Source: JABIEQ01 sp964516055 | GTDB taxonomy: Bacteria > Patescibacteriota > Patescibacteriia > Magasanikbacterales > UBA922 | DNA length: 29,946 bases | Assembly: GCA_964516055.1 (NCBI GenBank) | Contig: CAZEYK010000010.1 | Location: 1 to 29,946 of the forward strand | Direction of reading: 5' to 3' | Shown: positions 14,380-21,910 of the stretch, one piece after another | How the letters are laid out: the number at the start of each line of letters is the position of its first letter | Numbering within the stretch: the stretch's first letter is position 1 | Notes under the pieces: model-generated | The model's database searches: none | The model's input: only the letters and a program-made list of their open reading frames with translations | What the model was told of the DNA's origin: nothing | Program-made: the position numbers and the translations under genes

Positions 14380-15084
14380 TCACTGTTTCTTTTTCGTCAT
14401 CACACTCACAATATTTTCTCCTAATTCAATACCAACACGCTCTCCTTTTTTTGCATAATAATGCTCAAGGACGTCAAACCCTTGCTTTTCAAAAAGCTTC
14501 TGCAATTCTTCTAAATCAAACCCATAATAATACCGCGTTGCCAATACATCCCCTGGCCCATTCCGCCACGGTACAATAAAATTTTTCTGATCCTCCGTCG
14601 TATATTTTCCTTTATTCACTTTATCTTGTACCCAATCATTAAACGCATTCCAATTGGTCATAATCAAATACCCTCCCGGTTTTAACACACGCTTCATTTC
14701 AGTAAGTACTTGTTCATGCTTTTCTGGGGGCAAATGACAAAATACCGCAATACAATAAACAGCATCAAAAGAATCATCATCAAAAGGAAGCGCACACATC
14801 TCCCCCACCACAAATTCACTTTCTCTATACGCCTTTTTTGCAATCGCAATTAATTCTTCACTCTGATCCAATCCAACATACTCAACTCCTAACGATCCCC
14901 CAGTCGCTTGCTCAAAAAGTTCATGCAATCTTCCATTTGCACATCCCAGATCCAACACTCGATCCCCCATTTTCACGTATGTTCCCAAGTCTTTCATATC
15001 ATCCCACAGGTATTGCCGAGTACTCGAAAACAAATCAGCCACCGCATTATAGGCATCTCTATTCATTTTTATGTAATCATTCAT
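14380..15084 (-). CDS. Trm9/ABH8-like tRNA wobble-uridine methyltransferase (class I SAM-dependent)
   Basis: 234 residues from ATG 15084. The N-terminus AYNAVADLFSSTRQYLW (11-27) matches the Trm9/ABH8 opening (Y..IA..FS.TR...W). SAM motif I is VLDLGCANGR (43-52), then YVGLDQS (69-75), LPFDDDSFDAVYCIAVFCHL (99-118) and VLKPGGYLIM. The late FIVPW (169-173) and RYYYGF...EL (184-193) correspond to VFVPW and RYYH.y...EL in Trm9. Eukaryotic Trm9 methylates cm5U34 to mcm5U34, finishing the product of Elongator. Here elp3 is divergent, starting 108 bases away, so the two probably act in series. The frame extends upstream to 15312, but that would overlap elp3. A generic type-11 methyltransferase is the alternative call. 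Confidence 0.65.
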   Translation of the reverse strand: MNDYIKMNRDAYNAVADLFSSTRQYLWDDMKDLGTYVKMGDRVLDLGCANGRLHELFEQATGGSLGVEYVGLDQSEELIAIAKKAYRESEFVVGEMCALPFDDDSFDAVYCIAVFCHLPPEKHEQVLTEMKRVLKPGGYLIMTNWNAFNDWVQDKVNKGKYTTEDQKNFIVPWRNGPGDVLATRYYYGFDLEELQKLFEKQGFDVLEHYYAKKGERVGIELGENIVSVMTKKKQ

Positions 15085-15094
15085 AAAACAGTAA

Positions 15095-15150
15095 TTAATA
15101 ATCCCACAGAGGGACCCCTTGCCCCGCGAAACTTTTGGCGTAGCGGGGTT
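15095..15150 (-). promoter_or_regulatory. GC-rich leader hairpins upstream of the Trm9-like gene
   Basis: Read on the - strand, CCCCGC (15148-15143) pairs with GCGGGG (15127-15122), followed by a second run of four G (15120-15117) and a small TCCC/GGGA hairpin (15114-15102). The first CCCC can pair with either GGGG run, so two exclusive folds exist. In the + direction the first hairpin is followed by T6 and looks like a terminator. A leader switch or an insulator between the divergent genes is possible. Confidence 0.4.
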
Positions 15151-15176
15151 GATTTTTTCCCATATTTTAGTATACT
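15149..15176 (+). promoter_or_regulatory. Predicted promoter of elp3
   Basis: TTGATT (15149-15154), a 16-bp spacer and TATACT (15171-15176). Transcription would start near 15183, ten bases before the elp3 ATG: a very short leader. Confidence 0.6.
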
Positions 15177-15192
15177 TTAACACTATCATCCT

Positions 15193-16923
15193 ATGAACAA
15201 CGCCGATACCCTCGAACAAATCATTTACTATATTATTGAAAAAAAGCCTCAAACAAAGGCAAAATTTGATGATCTCCGAAGAAAAAAATGCAGTGAACTC
15301 AAAATTCCACAACCATCAAATCAAAAATTACTCAAAGCCTACCACAAACTCCTCAAAGAAAAAAGGGTCAAAAAAGATGAAAACGTCGAACATTTCATCA
15401 GAAAGGCAAACATCAGAAGCCTTTCAGGCATAGCGGTGATTACCTCACTCGTCAAACCATATCCTTGCCCAGGAAAATGTATTTACTGCCCCACAGAAGT
15501 TCGCATGCCCAAAAGTTATATTGCCAGTGAACCAGCAGCCGCCCGCTCATTACGATTAGATTTCAACCCCTACACCCTCATGCAAGGAAGAATCAACATG
15601 CTCGAAAAAAATGGGCACCCCTGTGACAAAATTGAATACATTACCAAAGGCGGCACCTGGAATGCCTACACGCTCAAATATCAATACTGGTATATTCTTG
15701 AGTCATTTCGCGCATGCAACAATTTCACCAGAAGAACCCCCACCGCACAAACCACCGAAGAAGATTGGCAAAACAAACCACTCACCGCACTTCAAGACGC
15801 ACTTGAAAAAGAACAACGCTATAATGAAACAGCAAAACACCGAATCATCGGCATCACACTCGAAACACGTCCAGATGCCATCACACCAAAAACGATATAT
15901 CACATGCGTCGTCAAGGATGTACTCGCATCGAACTTGGACTCCAAGCTCCAGACGACAATATTCTAACATTAGTAAAACGAGGCCACACGGTCGATCAAT
16001 TTCGAAAAGCCATTCTTCTCCTACGCATAGCTGGATTCAAAGTCGACCTTCACTTCATGCCAGACCTTCCAGGAACCACAGCCGAACATGATGTAAACAT
16101 GTACAAACGGCTTTTCAGCGATCCAAGTTTCAAACCAGACATGATAAAAATTTATCCAAACACCGTAATTGAATCAGCAGAACTATTTCAATGGCTCAAA
16201 GATGGTCGATACCAATCGTATGGCGTCAAACCATTATTTCAAGCCCTCCTAGAAATGAAACGAGCAACACCCCGATATTGCCGTATTTCTCGCCTTATTC
16301 GCGACATTCCAGAAAGCGAAATTATTGATGGAAACAAAATCACCAATCTTCGCCAAGACCTCATTGCACAATTAGAAAAAAATGGAGAAACCTGTGTTTG
16401 CCTGCGCTGTCGAGAAATTGGTCGCCAAATAAAAAACATTCCGCCAGACACCGTACCCCAATTATTTGTAGATGAATATGACACCATTGGTGGACGAGAA
16501 TATTTCATTACCTTCGAAGATCCAAAACGAACGGCTGTCTTTGGTTTCCTTCGGTTACGTCTTCCAAACAAAAACCTAGGTCATTCTGAAAAAAACAAAG
16601 GACAGCACACGGATCTCATTTCAGAAACAGAAATAACACAACTCACCACACTCCTCCACATAGGACCACTTGAACATACCGCATTCATCCGCGAATTACA
16701 CACCTACGGACAACTTGTTGGTATTGGAAAATCAGGAACCGTTGCGGTAAGCCAACACAAAGGACTCGGAAAAAAATTAGTACAAACAGCAGAAAACATC
16801 GCAAAAAAACACGGGTATAAAAAAAGCGCCGTTATTTCAGGCGTTGGCGTTCGCGGCTACTACCGCAAACTTGGCTACAAAAAACAAGGAACCTACGTCA
16901 CAAAATCACTACACAACGACTAA
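15193..16923 (+). CDS. elp3: Elp3-type tRNA U34 carboxymethyltransferase (radical SAM plus acetyltransferase)
   Basis: 576 residues, full length for single-subunit bacterial/archaeal Elp3. The radical SAM cluster is CPGKCIYC (Cys92, 96, 99), followed by MPKSYIASEPAAARS (Elp3-typical PkSY...EPA..RA), GGTWNAY, and LGLQAPDDNIL. A zinc/cysteine site CVCLRCREIGRQ (about 400-411) and GGREYFITFEDP lead into a C-terminal GNAT acetyltransferase domain (about 435-576; QHKGLGKKLVQTAE for acetyl-CoA). The enzyme uses acetyl-CoA and SAM to add carboxymethyl at C5 of wobble uridine. The neighbouring Trm9-like gene suggests the product is further methylated. Its stop overlaps the stop of the convergent thi gene by 4 bases, with no terminator between. 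Confidence 0.93.
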   Translation: MNNADTLEQIIYYIIEKKPQTKAKFDDLRRKKCSELKIPQPSNQKLLKAYHKLLKEKRVKKDENVEHFIRKANIRSLSGIAVITSLVKPYPCPGKCIYCPTEVRMPKSYIASEPAAARSLRLDFNPYTLMQGRINMLEKNGHPCDKIEYITKGGTWNAYTLKYQYWYILESFRACNNFTRRTPTAQTTEEDWQNKPLTALQDALEKEQRYNETAKHRIIGITLETRPDAITPKTIYHMRRQGCTRIELGLQAPDDNILTLVKRGHTVDQFRKAILLLRIAGFKVDLHFMPDLPGTTAEHDVNMYKRLFSDPSFKPDMIKIYPNTVIESAELFQWLKDGRYQSYGVKPLFQALLEMKRATPRYCRISRLIRDIPESEIIDGNKITNLRQDLIAQLEKNGETCVCLRCREIGRQIKNIPPDTVPQLFVDEYDTIGGREYFITFEDPKRTAVFGFLRLRLPNKNLGHSEKNKGQHTDLISETEITQLTTLLHIGPLEHTAFIRELHTYGQLVGIGKSGTVAVSQHKGLGKKLVQTAENIAKKHGYKKSAVISGVGVRGYYRKLGYKKQGTYVTKSLHND

Positions 16924-17909
16924 AAAAACGCTCGACTATCCGCACCCTCAACAAACAGATTTCGAATCACAACCCTGTACACCGCATCCGCGGTGTCTTT
17001 TTGTATTCCCCCACATACCGCAAATGGCGTTTCCAAACGATCAACAATTTCTGCTAATTGTGTAGTACCAACAGCCACTTGTCCTTCATGAGCAAAAATA
17101 GGTCCATACGTAACATAATCAACACCATATTCAACAGACGCAGCCAGTTCTTCAATCGTAGAATTTGCCCGACCAATAATTGCCTTACTCCCCAGTTTCC
17201 ATCGCGCTTGCTGCACATCCACATCACCTTGTTCAAGATGAACACCATCAACAGGAAGCTGTACCGCCAAATCAACATGGCCAGCCAATAACAACAACAC
17301 CGGATCAGTATTTCCCACGGCAAGCCGTTGTTCCTGCAAATACAAACACAACTGTTTTGCCTTTGCATATACCAAATGCTTTGGCGACTCAACATCTCGA
17401 AGAACCACCATCTTAGCCCCTTTATCTATACATGTAGTAAGATCATCAACCATGCTAGCCATTGGACATACAATACCTTCTTCAAAATATTGATACAACG
17501 AATACTGCGGCGTTTGACTCAATACTATTTTTTCAAGAGAATACACTTTATATCGCAAATCTTCTACATCTTTCGCAATACTCGGATGATACAAACGAAC
17601 AAACTCTTCCAACACCCGAAACGATTCTGTAACCCGCGCAACATTAACCCGCACAAGTGACCACAATGTTTGATTTGGCAAAAAAAACCCATTCCGTTCT
17701 TCTTCATCAGAAACGGTGGTGGATCGAGAACTAATTAATCCACCCACTCCAATACGATGTTCCAAAGAAAACAACGTATGACGAATCTGACGAAATTCAT
17801 CAGCGCTATATGGATGAGAAAGCGAAAATCGAGCAATATCTTCAAGCACGCGTAAGCTCTCTTTGGTACGAGAAATTGTACTATCTAACACAAAAAAGTC
17901 CCTATTCAT
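16920..17909 (-). CDS. ThiD2-ThiE fusion (thiamine-phosphate synthase-like), ThiE half degenerate
   Basis: 329 residues. The N-terminal half (about 1-135) has the ThiD2 pattern twice: ISRTKESLRVLEDIARF (about 12-28) and VARVTESFRVLEEFVRL. The C-terminal half (about 140-325) is a ThiE/TenI TIM barrel: VVLRDVESPKHL, DLAVQLPVDGVHLEQGDVD, IIGRANSTIEEL, VDYVTYGPIF and FAVCGGI. Several ThiE active-site features are altered: QLREK becomes VLRDV (Lys lost), the ND pair before VDLA is absent (LLAGHVDLA), HLGQ is HLEQ, and the Thr-Lys after GPIF is missing (AHEGQVAVG). True ThiE joins HMP-PP and HET-P. Loss of these residues suggests TenI-like or altered activity. No other thiamine gene is nearby and no TPP riboswitch is visible. 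Promoter at 17940-17968. Confidence 0.75.
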   Translation of the reverse strand: MNRDFFVLDSTISRTKESLRVLEDIARFSLSHPYSADEFRQIRHTLFSLEHRIGVGGLISSRSTTVSDEEERNGFFLPNQTLWSLVRVNVARVTESFRVLEEFVRLYHPSIAKDVEDLRYKVYSLEKIVLSQTPQYSLYQYFEEGIVCPMASMVDDLTTCIDKGAKMVVLRDVESPKHLVYAKAKQLCLYLQEQRLAVGNTDPVLLLLAGHVDLAVQLPVDGVHLEQGDVDVQQARWKLGSKAIIGRANSTIEELAASVEYGVDYVTYGPIFAHEGQVAVGTTQLAEIVDRLETPFAVCGGIQKDTADAVYRVVIRNLFVEGADSRAFF

Positions 17910-17916
17910 AGCTGTT

Positions 17917-17945
17917 TTGCATCTCTATCAAGACAATGGTATTAT
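17917..17945 (+). promoter_or_regulatory. Predicted promoter toward the Nudix-like gene
   Basis: TTGCAT (17917-17922), 17-bp spacer, TATTAT (17940-17945). A second TATAAT at 18008-18013, 14 bases before the ATG, could act alone but lacks a good -35. Confidence 0.4.
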
Positions 17946-17968
17946 ATGGCAGACAGGCATTTCCACAA
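17940..17968 (-). promoter_or_regulatory. Predicted promoter of the ThiD2-ThiE gene
   Basis: On the - strand: TTGTGG (17968-17963), 16-bp spacer, TATAAT (17946-17941). Its -10 box shares five bases with the -10 box of the divergent + promoter, so both could not be bound at once. Confidence 0.5.
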
Positions 17969-18027
17969 GAACAAATAATGGAGAATACCTTTAGCCTACG
18001 GCACCACTATAATAAAGTCAAGAACGT

Positions 18028-18237
18028 ATGGAATTACCTCCACACACCATTATTGCCTCAGGACCCGTTATTATAGAACACAATAAAGTTTTGCTCAATC
18101 GAGAACAAAAAGAATCAGGTATCACCCCATGGTTTTTTCCTGGAGGGAAACTGGAACATTTTGATCAAAGTTTTGAAGAAGCCTGTATTCGTGAGGCAAA
18201 AGAAGTTATCTACAAATACCTCGAAGAACCTAAATAG
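18028..18237 (+). pseudogene. Truncated Nudix hydrolase-like gene
   Basis: 69 residues. TIIASGPVIIEHNKVLLNRE and WFFPGGKLEHFDQSFEEACIREAKEV are the first strand and the Nudix box of a Nudix hydrolase, but the protein stops right after the box (KYLEEPK) where about 70 more residues are expected. The box itself is changed: the usual REVKEE-G end reads REAKEV-I, losing one metal-binding Glu and the final Gly. Neither other frame downstream restores the family. I therefore read it as a decayed gene; a small binding protein is the alternative. 18238-18350 holds no gene. Confidence 0.6.
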
Positions 18238-18350
18238 TTTTTAATTCAGAACTATTCTATGATTTTCAAATCCCTTGAATTCAAATAAGTAACACAGAAC
18301 AACGTTCCAAAAAACGTACTGTTTTTCTTATTCATCATAACAATTCTTTT

Positions 18351-19628
18351 ATGTTTTTCCACTTACAAAAACAAGATCCTCAAATCAAAGAGCTTATTGA
18401 ACAAGAAACCAAAAGACAAACAAACGGATTTGAAATGATCCCCTCAGAAAACCACACATCACAAGCCGTACTCGAAGCACTTGGCAGCAGACTCACAGAC
18501 AAATACTCCGAAGGCTATCCAGGTATGCGCTATTATGGTGGTTGTGACATTGTCGACAAAGTAGAAAACCTTGCAAGAGATAGAGCCAAAGAACTTTTTG
18601 GCGCAGATCATGCAAATGTGCAACCACATTCAGGATGCCCAGCAAACCTAGCCGTATATTTTGCCTTACTCAATCCAGGAGACACCGTTATGGGACTCAA
18701 ACTTTTCCACGGTGGGCACATGACACATGGATTAAAAATAAATTTCTCAGGAACAATATACAATAGTGTCCAATACGGCTGCCGCAAAGATGGATTTATT
18801 GATATTGATGAAATGCGCAAACTCGCTCAGGAATACAAACCAAAACTCATCGTGAGCGGTGGAAGTGCCTACCCACAACAATATGAATGGGAAAAATACC
18901 AAGAAATTGCAGACGAAGTAGGAGCCTTTCATCTAGCAGACATGAGCCATGTGGCAGGACTTGTTGCTGGTGGTGTCCACCCAAATCCAGTTGGAGTAGC
19001 CGATGTGGTAACCACCACAACACACAAAACCCTTCGTGGACCTCGGGGCGCCATGATCCTCTGTAATGGAAATCCTTCAACACCACTACAAAAAGTAGAA
19101 CGAACAAAAGAAAACATACCAACCCTTGTAGACAGAGCGATTATTCCAGGAATTCAAGGCGGTCCACACAATCATCAAACAGCAGCCATCGCTGTTGCCC
19201 TCAAAGAGGCCATGCAACCTGAATTTAAAGCGTATGCGAAACAAATAGTCAGTAATGCACAAATACTCGCAGAAGTACTCCAATCACACGGATACTACCT
19301 TATGACCGGTGGCACAACCACTCATTTACTGCTGATAAACTTACACAATAAAGATATTCCCGGAAAAATTGCCGAAAAAGCACTTGGTCTTGCAGGTATC
19401 ACTGTAAACAAAAATACCGTTCCCCACGACCCACGAAGCCCATTTGATCCCTCAGGAATCCGCCTTGGCACACCAGCACTCACAACCCGTGGTATGAAGG
19501 AAAACGACATGAAAACTGTTGCGCAGTTTATCCATGAAGCACTTTCAAACATACACGACGAAACAAAACTACAGCGCATTCACCAACAAGTAACAGAAAT
19601 GTGCCAATCATTCCCCCTCCCTCAATAA
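18351..19628 (+). CDS. glyA: Serine hydroxymethyltransferase
   Basis: 425 residues, usual length. It converts serine and tetrahydrofolate to glycine and methylene-THF using PLP in the cytoplasm. Visible are EMIPSENHTS (about 26-35), YSEGYPGMRYYGG (about 53-65), NVQPHSGCPANLAVYFALL (about 84-102; most family members have SGSQAN), ADMSHVAGLVAGG (about 197-209), and TTTTHKTLRGPRG with the PLP-binding Lys226. GGPHNHQTAAIAVAL and the C-terminal SGIRLGTPALTTRG complete the family. It appears to be a single-gene unit, with a hairpin after the stop. No Shine-Dalgarno precedes the ATG. Confidence 0.96.
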   Translation: MFFHLQKQDPQIKELIEQETKRQTNGFEMIPSENHTSQAVLEALGSRLTDKYSEGYPGMRYYGGCDIVDKVENLARDRAKELFGADHANVQPHSGCPANLAVYFALLNPGDTVMGLKLFHGGHMTHGLKINFSGTIYNSVQYGCRKDGFIDIDEMRKLAQEYKPKLIVSGGSAYPQQYEWEKYQEIADEVGAFHLADMSHVAGLVAGGVHPNPVGVADVVTTTTHKTLRGPRGAMILCNGNPSTPLQKVERTKENIPTLVDRAIIPGIQGGPHNHQTAAIAVALKEAMQPEFKAYAKQIVSNAQILAEVLQSHGYYLMTGGTTTHLLLINLHNKDIPGKIAEKALGLAGITVNKNTVPHDPRSPFDPSGIRLGTPALTTRGMKENDMKTVAQFIHEALSNIHDETKLQRIHQQVTEMCQSFPLPQ

Positions 19629-19640
19629 AAAGCCAAAAAA

Positions 19641-19678
19641 ACAGAACAAAAAATCCTCGCTTCTGGCGGGGGTTCTGT
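19641..19678. terminator. Nested hairpin terminator between glyA and the convergent gene
   Basis: ACAGAAC (19641-19647) pairs with GTTCTGT (19672-19678); inside, CCTCGC (19655-19660) pairs with GCGGGG (19666-19671). On the - strand the inner stem is followed by ATTTTTTG, so it mainly ends the STAS-like gene; it can also stop glyA. Confidence 0.6.
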
Positions 19679-19706
19679 ATATATACGATAGTAACAGTAT
19701 GAGCAG

Positions 19707-20144
19707 CTAATGCGTCCACTTTAACCATTCTTTTCCCTGCTGATAATTAAGGAAAAATTGCACTTTTTCTCCTACGTCAGGGATTGTCATAATAATGTTC
19801 TTTAACGAAACGCACTGAAAAAAATCTCCCACCACACAAATTTTTGTAATATGATGAGCAGTAGAAAAAATCTGCTGATACATCTGCGCAAGCGCACGAG
19901 AAATAGGCCTACCATGAGTTTTATGAAGATCAATAAGAAGCGACAAAGGCTTGCGACGATTTGAAGACTCATATATCATACGAAGCAACACATGAATCCA
20001 AATTGCTTCACGAATACGATCTTCATCAGAAAAATTATGGTCAGCACAAAGCGTAAATACCACTGATTTTCGATCAAAAACAATCACACGAGAACCCGTC
20101 TCTTCAAATACGTATTCCATGATATTTGTAGAAGACTGAGCCAT
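19707..20144 (-). CDS. STAS/SpoIIAA-like small protein
   Basis: 145 residues, no membrane helix or signal. Core pattern: LSLLIDLHKTHGRPISRALAQMYQQI (about 68-93), then ITKICVVGDF (about 99-108) and a final QGKEWLKW. This resembles the SpoIIAA-like (STAS fold) family, with its ...lDl....g.s..a........kiAvVgd... and ...eA..WL ending. Those proteins are small regulators or lipid/nucleotide binders; the function here is unknown. Divergent from tsaE: the tsaE promoter overlaps the first codons of this gene. Confidence 0.5.
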   Translation of the reverse strand: MAQSSTNIMEYVFEETGSRVIVFDRKSVVFTLCADHNFSDEDRIREAIWIHVLLRMIYESSNRRKPLSLLIDLHKTHGRPISRALAQMYQQIFSTAHHITKICVVGDFFQCVSLKNIIMTIPDVGEKVQFFLNYQQGKEWLKWTH

Positions 20145-20153
20145 ATTTATAAT
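20126..20153 (+). promoter_or_regulatory. Predicted promoter of tsaE
   Basis: TTGTAG (20126-20131), 16-bp spacer, TATAAT (20148-20153). Transcription would start near 20160, about 23 bases before the ATG. The -35 lies inside the divergent STAS-like gene. Confidence 0.5.
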
Positions 20154-20182
20154 ACATATAGTAAACGTGTATCAACTATCGT

Positions 20183-20614
20183 ATGGAATTTATCAGTACC
20201 TGTCAAGAAGACACAAAAAAAATCGGCCAAACTATTGCCTCCACACTCCAGCCAGGGGATATTATCACCCTCACAGGAAACCTTGGGACAGGGAAAACCA
20301 GCCTTACCAAGGCTATAGCAAAAGGACTAGGAATACAAAAAGAAATTACGAGTCCCACCTTCCCCATCATGAACATATACACCGTGCCAAAAAATCCCAA
20401 AGAGATAACACAGCTTATTCATATCGATACGTACCGAATTGATAATGAAAAAGAACTTATCGAAATTGGCGTAGAAGAATATCTAGAAGATAGCAACACC
20501 ATTACCATTATAGAATGGCCAGAAAAAATCAATAGCCTACTCCAAAATAAAAAAATAAAAAAAGTGCTCATAGAGCACCTAGGTGAACAAAAAAGGAAAA
20601 TAACCCTCGAATAA
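20183..20614 (+). CDS. tsaE: tRNA t6A-synthesis ATPase TsaE
   Basis: 143 residues, usual for TsaE. Walker A GNLGTGKTS (32-40), switch-like ITSPTF (about 55-60), HIDTYRI (about 80-86) and IIEWPEK (about 109-115) are the family motifs. TsaE is the ATPase that supports TsaB-TsaD in placing threonylcarbamoyl on A37 of tRNAs reading ANN codons. The other tsa genes are not in the window. Its stop lies in a hairpin shared with the convergent rarA gene. Confidence 0.93.
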   Translation: MEFISTCQEDTKKIGQTIASTLQPGDIITLTGNLGTGKTSLTKAIAKGLGIQKEITSPTFPIMNIYTVPKNPKEITQLIHIDTYRIDNEKELIEIGVEEYLEDSNTITIIEWPEKINSLLQNKKIKKVLIEHLGEQKRKITLE

Positions 20615-20640
20615 ACAATATTAAAAATATTGTTTATATT
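20611..20640. terminator. Bidirectional terminator embedded in the 3' ends of tsaE and rarA
   Basis: ATAAACAATATT (20611-20622) pairs perfectly with AATATTGTTTAT (20626-20637) around AAA. The left arm contains the tsaE stop; the right arm encodes the last residues of RarA (KQYF) and the rarA stop lies in the left arm. The stem is entirely A/T rich, so it may be moderate in strength. Confidence 0.6.
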
Positions 20641-21868
20641 TTAATTCTTTTGGAAAATAATCTTGTTCAACAGGACTGTCATAATCTGGATTATACTTAT
20701 AATCCTTCCCATAGCCTATATCTTTCATAAAGGATGTAGGGGCATTTCTTAAATGAAGAGGTACCCCCAAATGAGACGTTTGTTTTGCATCCTTAGCCGC
20801 TTTTTTATACGCAGTATATAATACATTGGATTTTTTAGATTTCGCACAATACACCACTGCTTGCGCCAAATGAACAGTACATTCAGGATACCCAATGTTA
20901 TGACACGCATCATACGCCGCATTTGCCTGAATCATTGCCTCAGCATTGGCCATACCAATATCTTCACTCGCAAATCGCAACAATCTTCTTGCAACGTATA
21001 ATGGATCAGCGCCACCTTCCAACATTCTTGCCAACCAATAGAGCGACGCATGAGGATCAGAACCACGCATCGACTTGTGCAATGCAGAAATAAGATTATA
21101 AAATTCTTCTCCATTTTTGTCGAATATTAAATGATTTCTTTGAAAGGCTTCTGTAATATCATCTTTCGTCAACAGTATAGCAGAATCCCCTTCTCGTACC
21201 TTTTTTGCCTTAACCGCCAAATCCAATCCATTCAATGCTTGTCTTGCATCCCCACCAGCGAGTGTGGCAAGGACTGAAATGTTTTCTTGAGATACAATTA
21301 ATGAAATATTTCCAAAACCTTTTTTCTTATCTTTTATAGCCCGCACAATAAGTTGCTCAATATTTTTCTCATGAAGATGATGCAAAACAAAAACCTGAGA
21401 CCTTGATAACAACGCAGAAATTATTTCGAAAGAAGGATTTTCTGTCGTAGCACCAATAAGCGTAACAACGCCTTTTTCAACATAGGGAAGAAGTGCATCT
21501 TGCTGTGCCTTGTTCCATCTATGAATCTCATCAATAAACAATACTGTTTTCTTTTGTTCTTTTTCTATCAAAAACTCGGCATGTTTTATTGCCTTTTTTA
21601 AATCATCTTTACCACTCATCACGGCAGAAAGAGCAATAAATTCTGATTCTAATTCATGTGCAATAATAGCAGCCAACGTTGTTTTTCCCACACCAGGCGG
21701 ACCCCAAAAAATAAAAGAATGGATATCTTTATTTTCAATCAATGTTCTTAAAATTTTTCCTTCTCCAACAAGATGTTCTTGTCCAACAAATTCGCTAAGA
21801 TTTTGTGGTCTCATGCTNNNNNNNNNNATGCTATCTGCGAGAGGTCTATCTAAACGAATATGTTCCAT
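20621..21868 (-). CDS. rarA: Replication-associated recombination protein A (RarA/MgsA AAA+ ATPase)
   Basis: 415 codons from ATG 21868 including a 10-N gap. Motifs: PLADS[gap]MRPQNLSEFVGQEHL near the N-terminus, Walker A GPPGVGKTTLA, Walker B VLFIDEIHRWNKAQQDALLP, sensor LIGATTENPSFEI, arginine-finger region ALLSRSQVF, GGDARQALNGLDLA, and the RarA C-terminal part (ISALHKSMRGSDPHASLYWLARMLEGGADPLY). RarA/MgsA acts at stalled replication forks as a tetramer. The N run lies between flanking copies of ATGCT; joining them gives the expected PLADSMRP, so the true protein is about 410 residues. The frame is open seven codons further upstream. Confidence 0.94.
   Translation of the reverse strand: MEHIRLDRPLADSXXXXSMRPQNLSEFVGQEHLVGEGKILRTLIENKDIHSFIFWGPPGVGKTTLAAIIAHELESEFIALSAVMSGKDDLKKAIKHAEFLIEKEQKKTVLFIDEIHRWNKAQQDALLPYVEKGVVTLIGATTENPSFEIISALLSRSQVFVLHHLHEKNIEQLIVRAIKDKKKGFGNISLIVSQENISVLATLAGGDARQALNGLDLAVKAKKVREGDSAILLTKDDITEAFQRNHLIFDKNGEEFYNLISALHKSMRGSDPHASLYWLARMLEGGADPLYVARRLLRFASEDIGMANAEAMIQANAAYDACHNIGYPECTVHLAQAVVYCAKSKKSNVLYTAYKKAAKDAKQTSHLGVPLHLRNAPTSFMKDIGYGKDYKYNPDYDSPVEQDYFPKELKYKQYF
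21818..21827. other. Assembly gap of 10 N inside rarA
   Basis: Ten N are flanked by ATGCT at 21813-21817 and ATGCT at 21828-21832. Such a shared end suggests two contigs that overlap by five bases and were joined by a fixed-length gap. Gap plus one copy is 15 bases, so the reading frame is kept either way. Confidence 0.9.
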
Positions 21869-21910
21869 AATACAATTACAAAAAATCACACATCACACAA
21901 AGATAGTACC

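Noticed and set aside
15085..15312. N-terminal extension of the Trm9-like methyltransferase
   Set aside because: The extension would overlap elp3 and its promoter and adds residues not found in the family; the ATG at 15084 fits the Trm9 N-terminus.
17910..18027. TPP riboswitch before the ThiD2-ThiE gene
   Set aside because: The conserved CTGAGA and ACCTGAT...GCGTAGGGA boxes are absent on the - strand leader.
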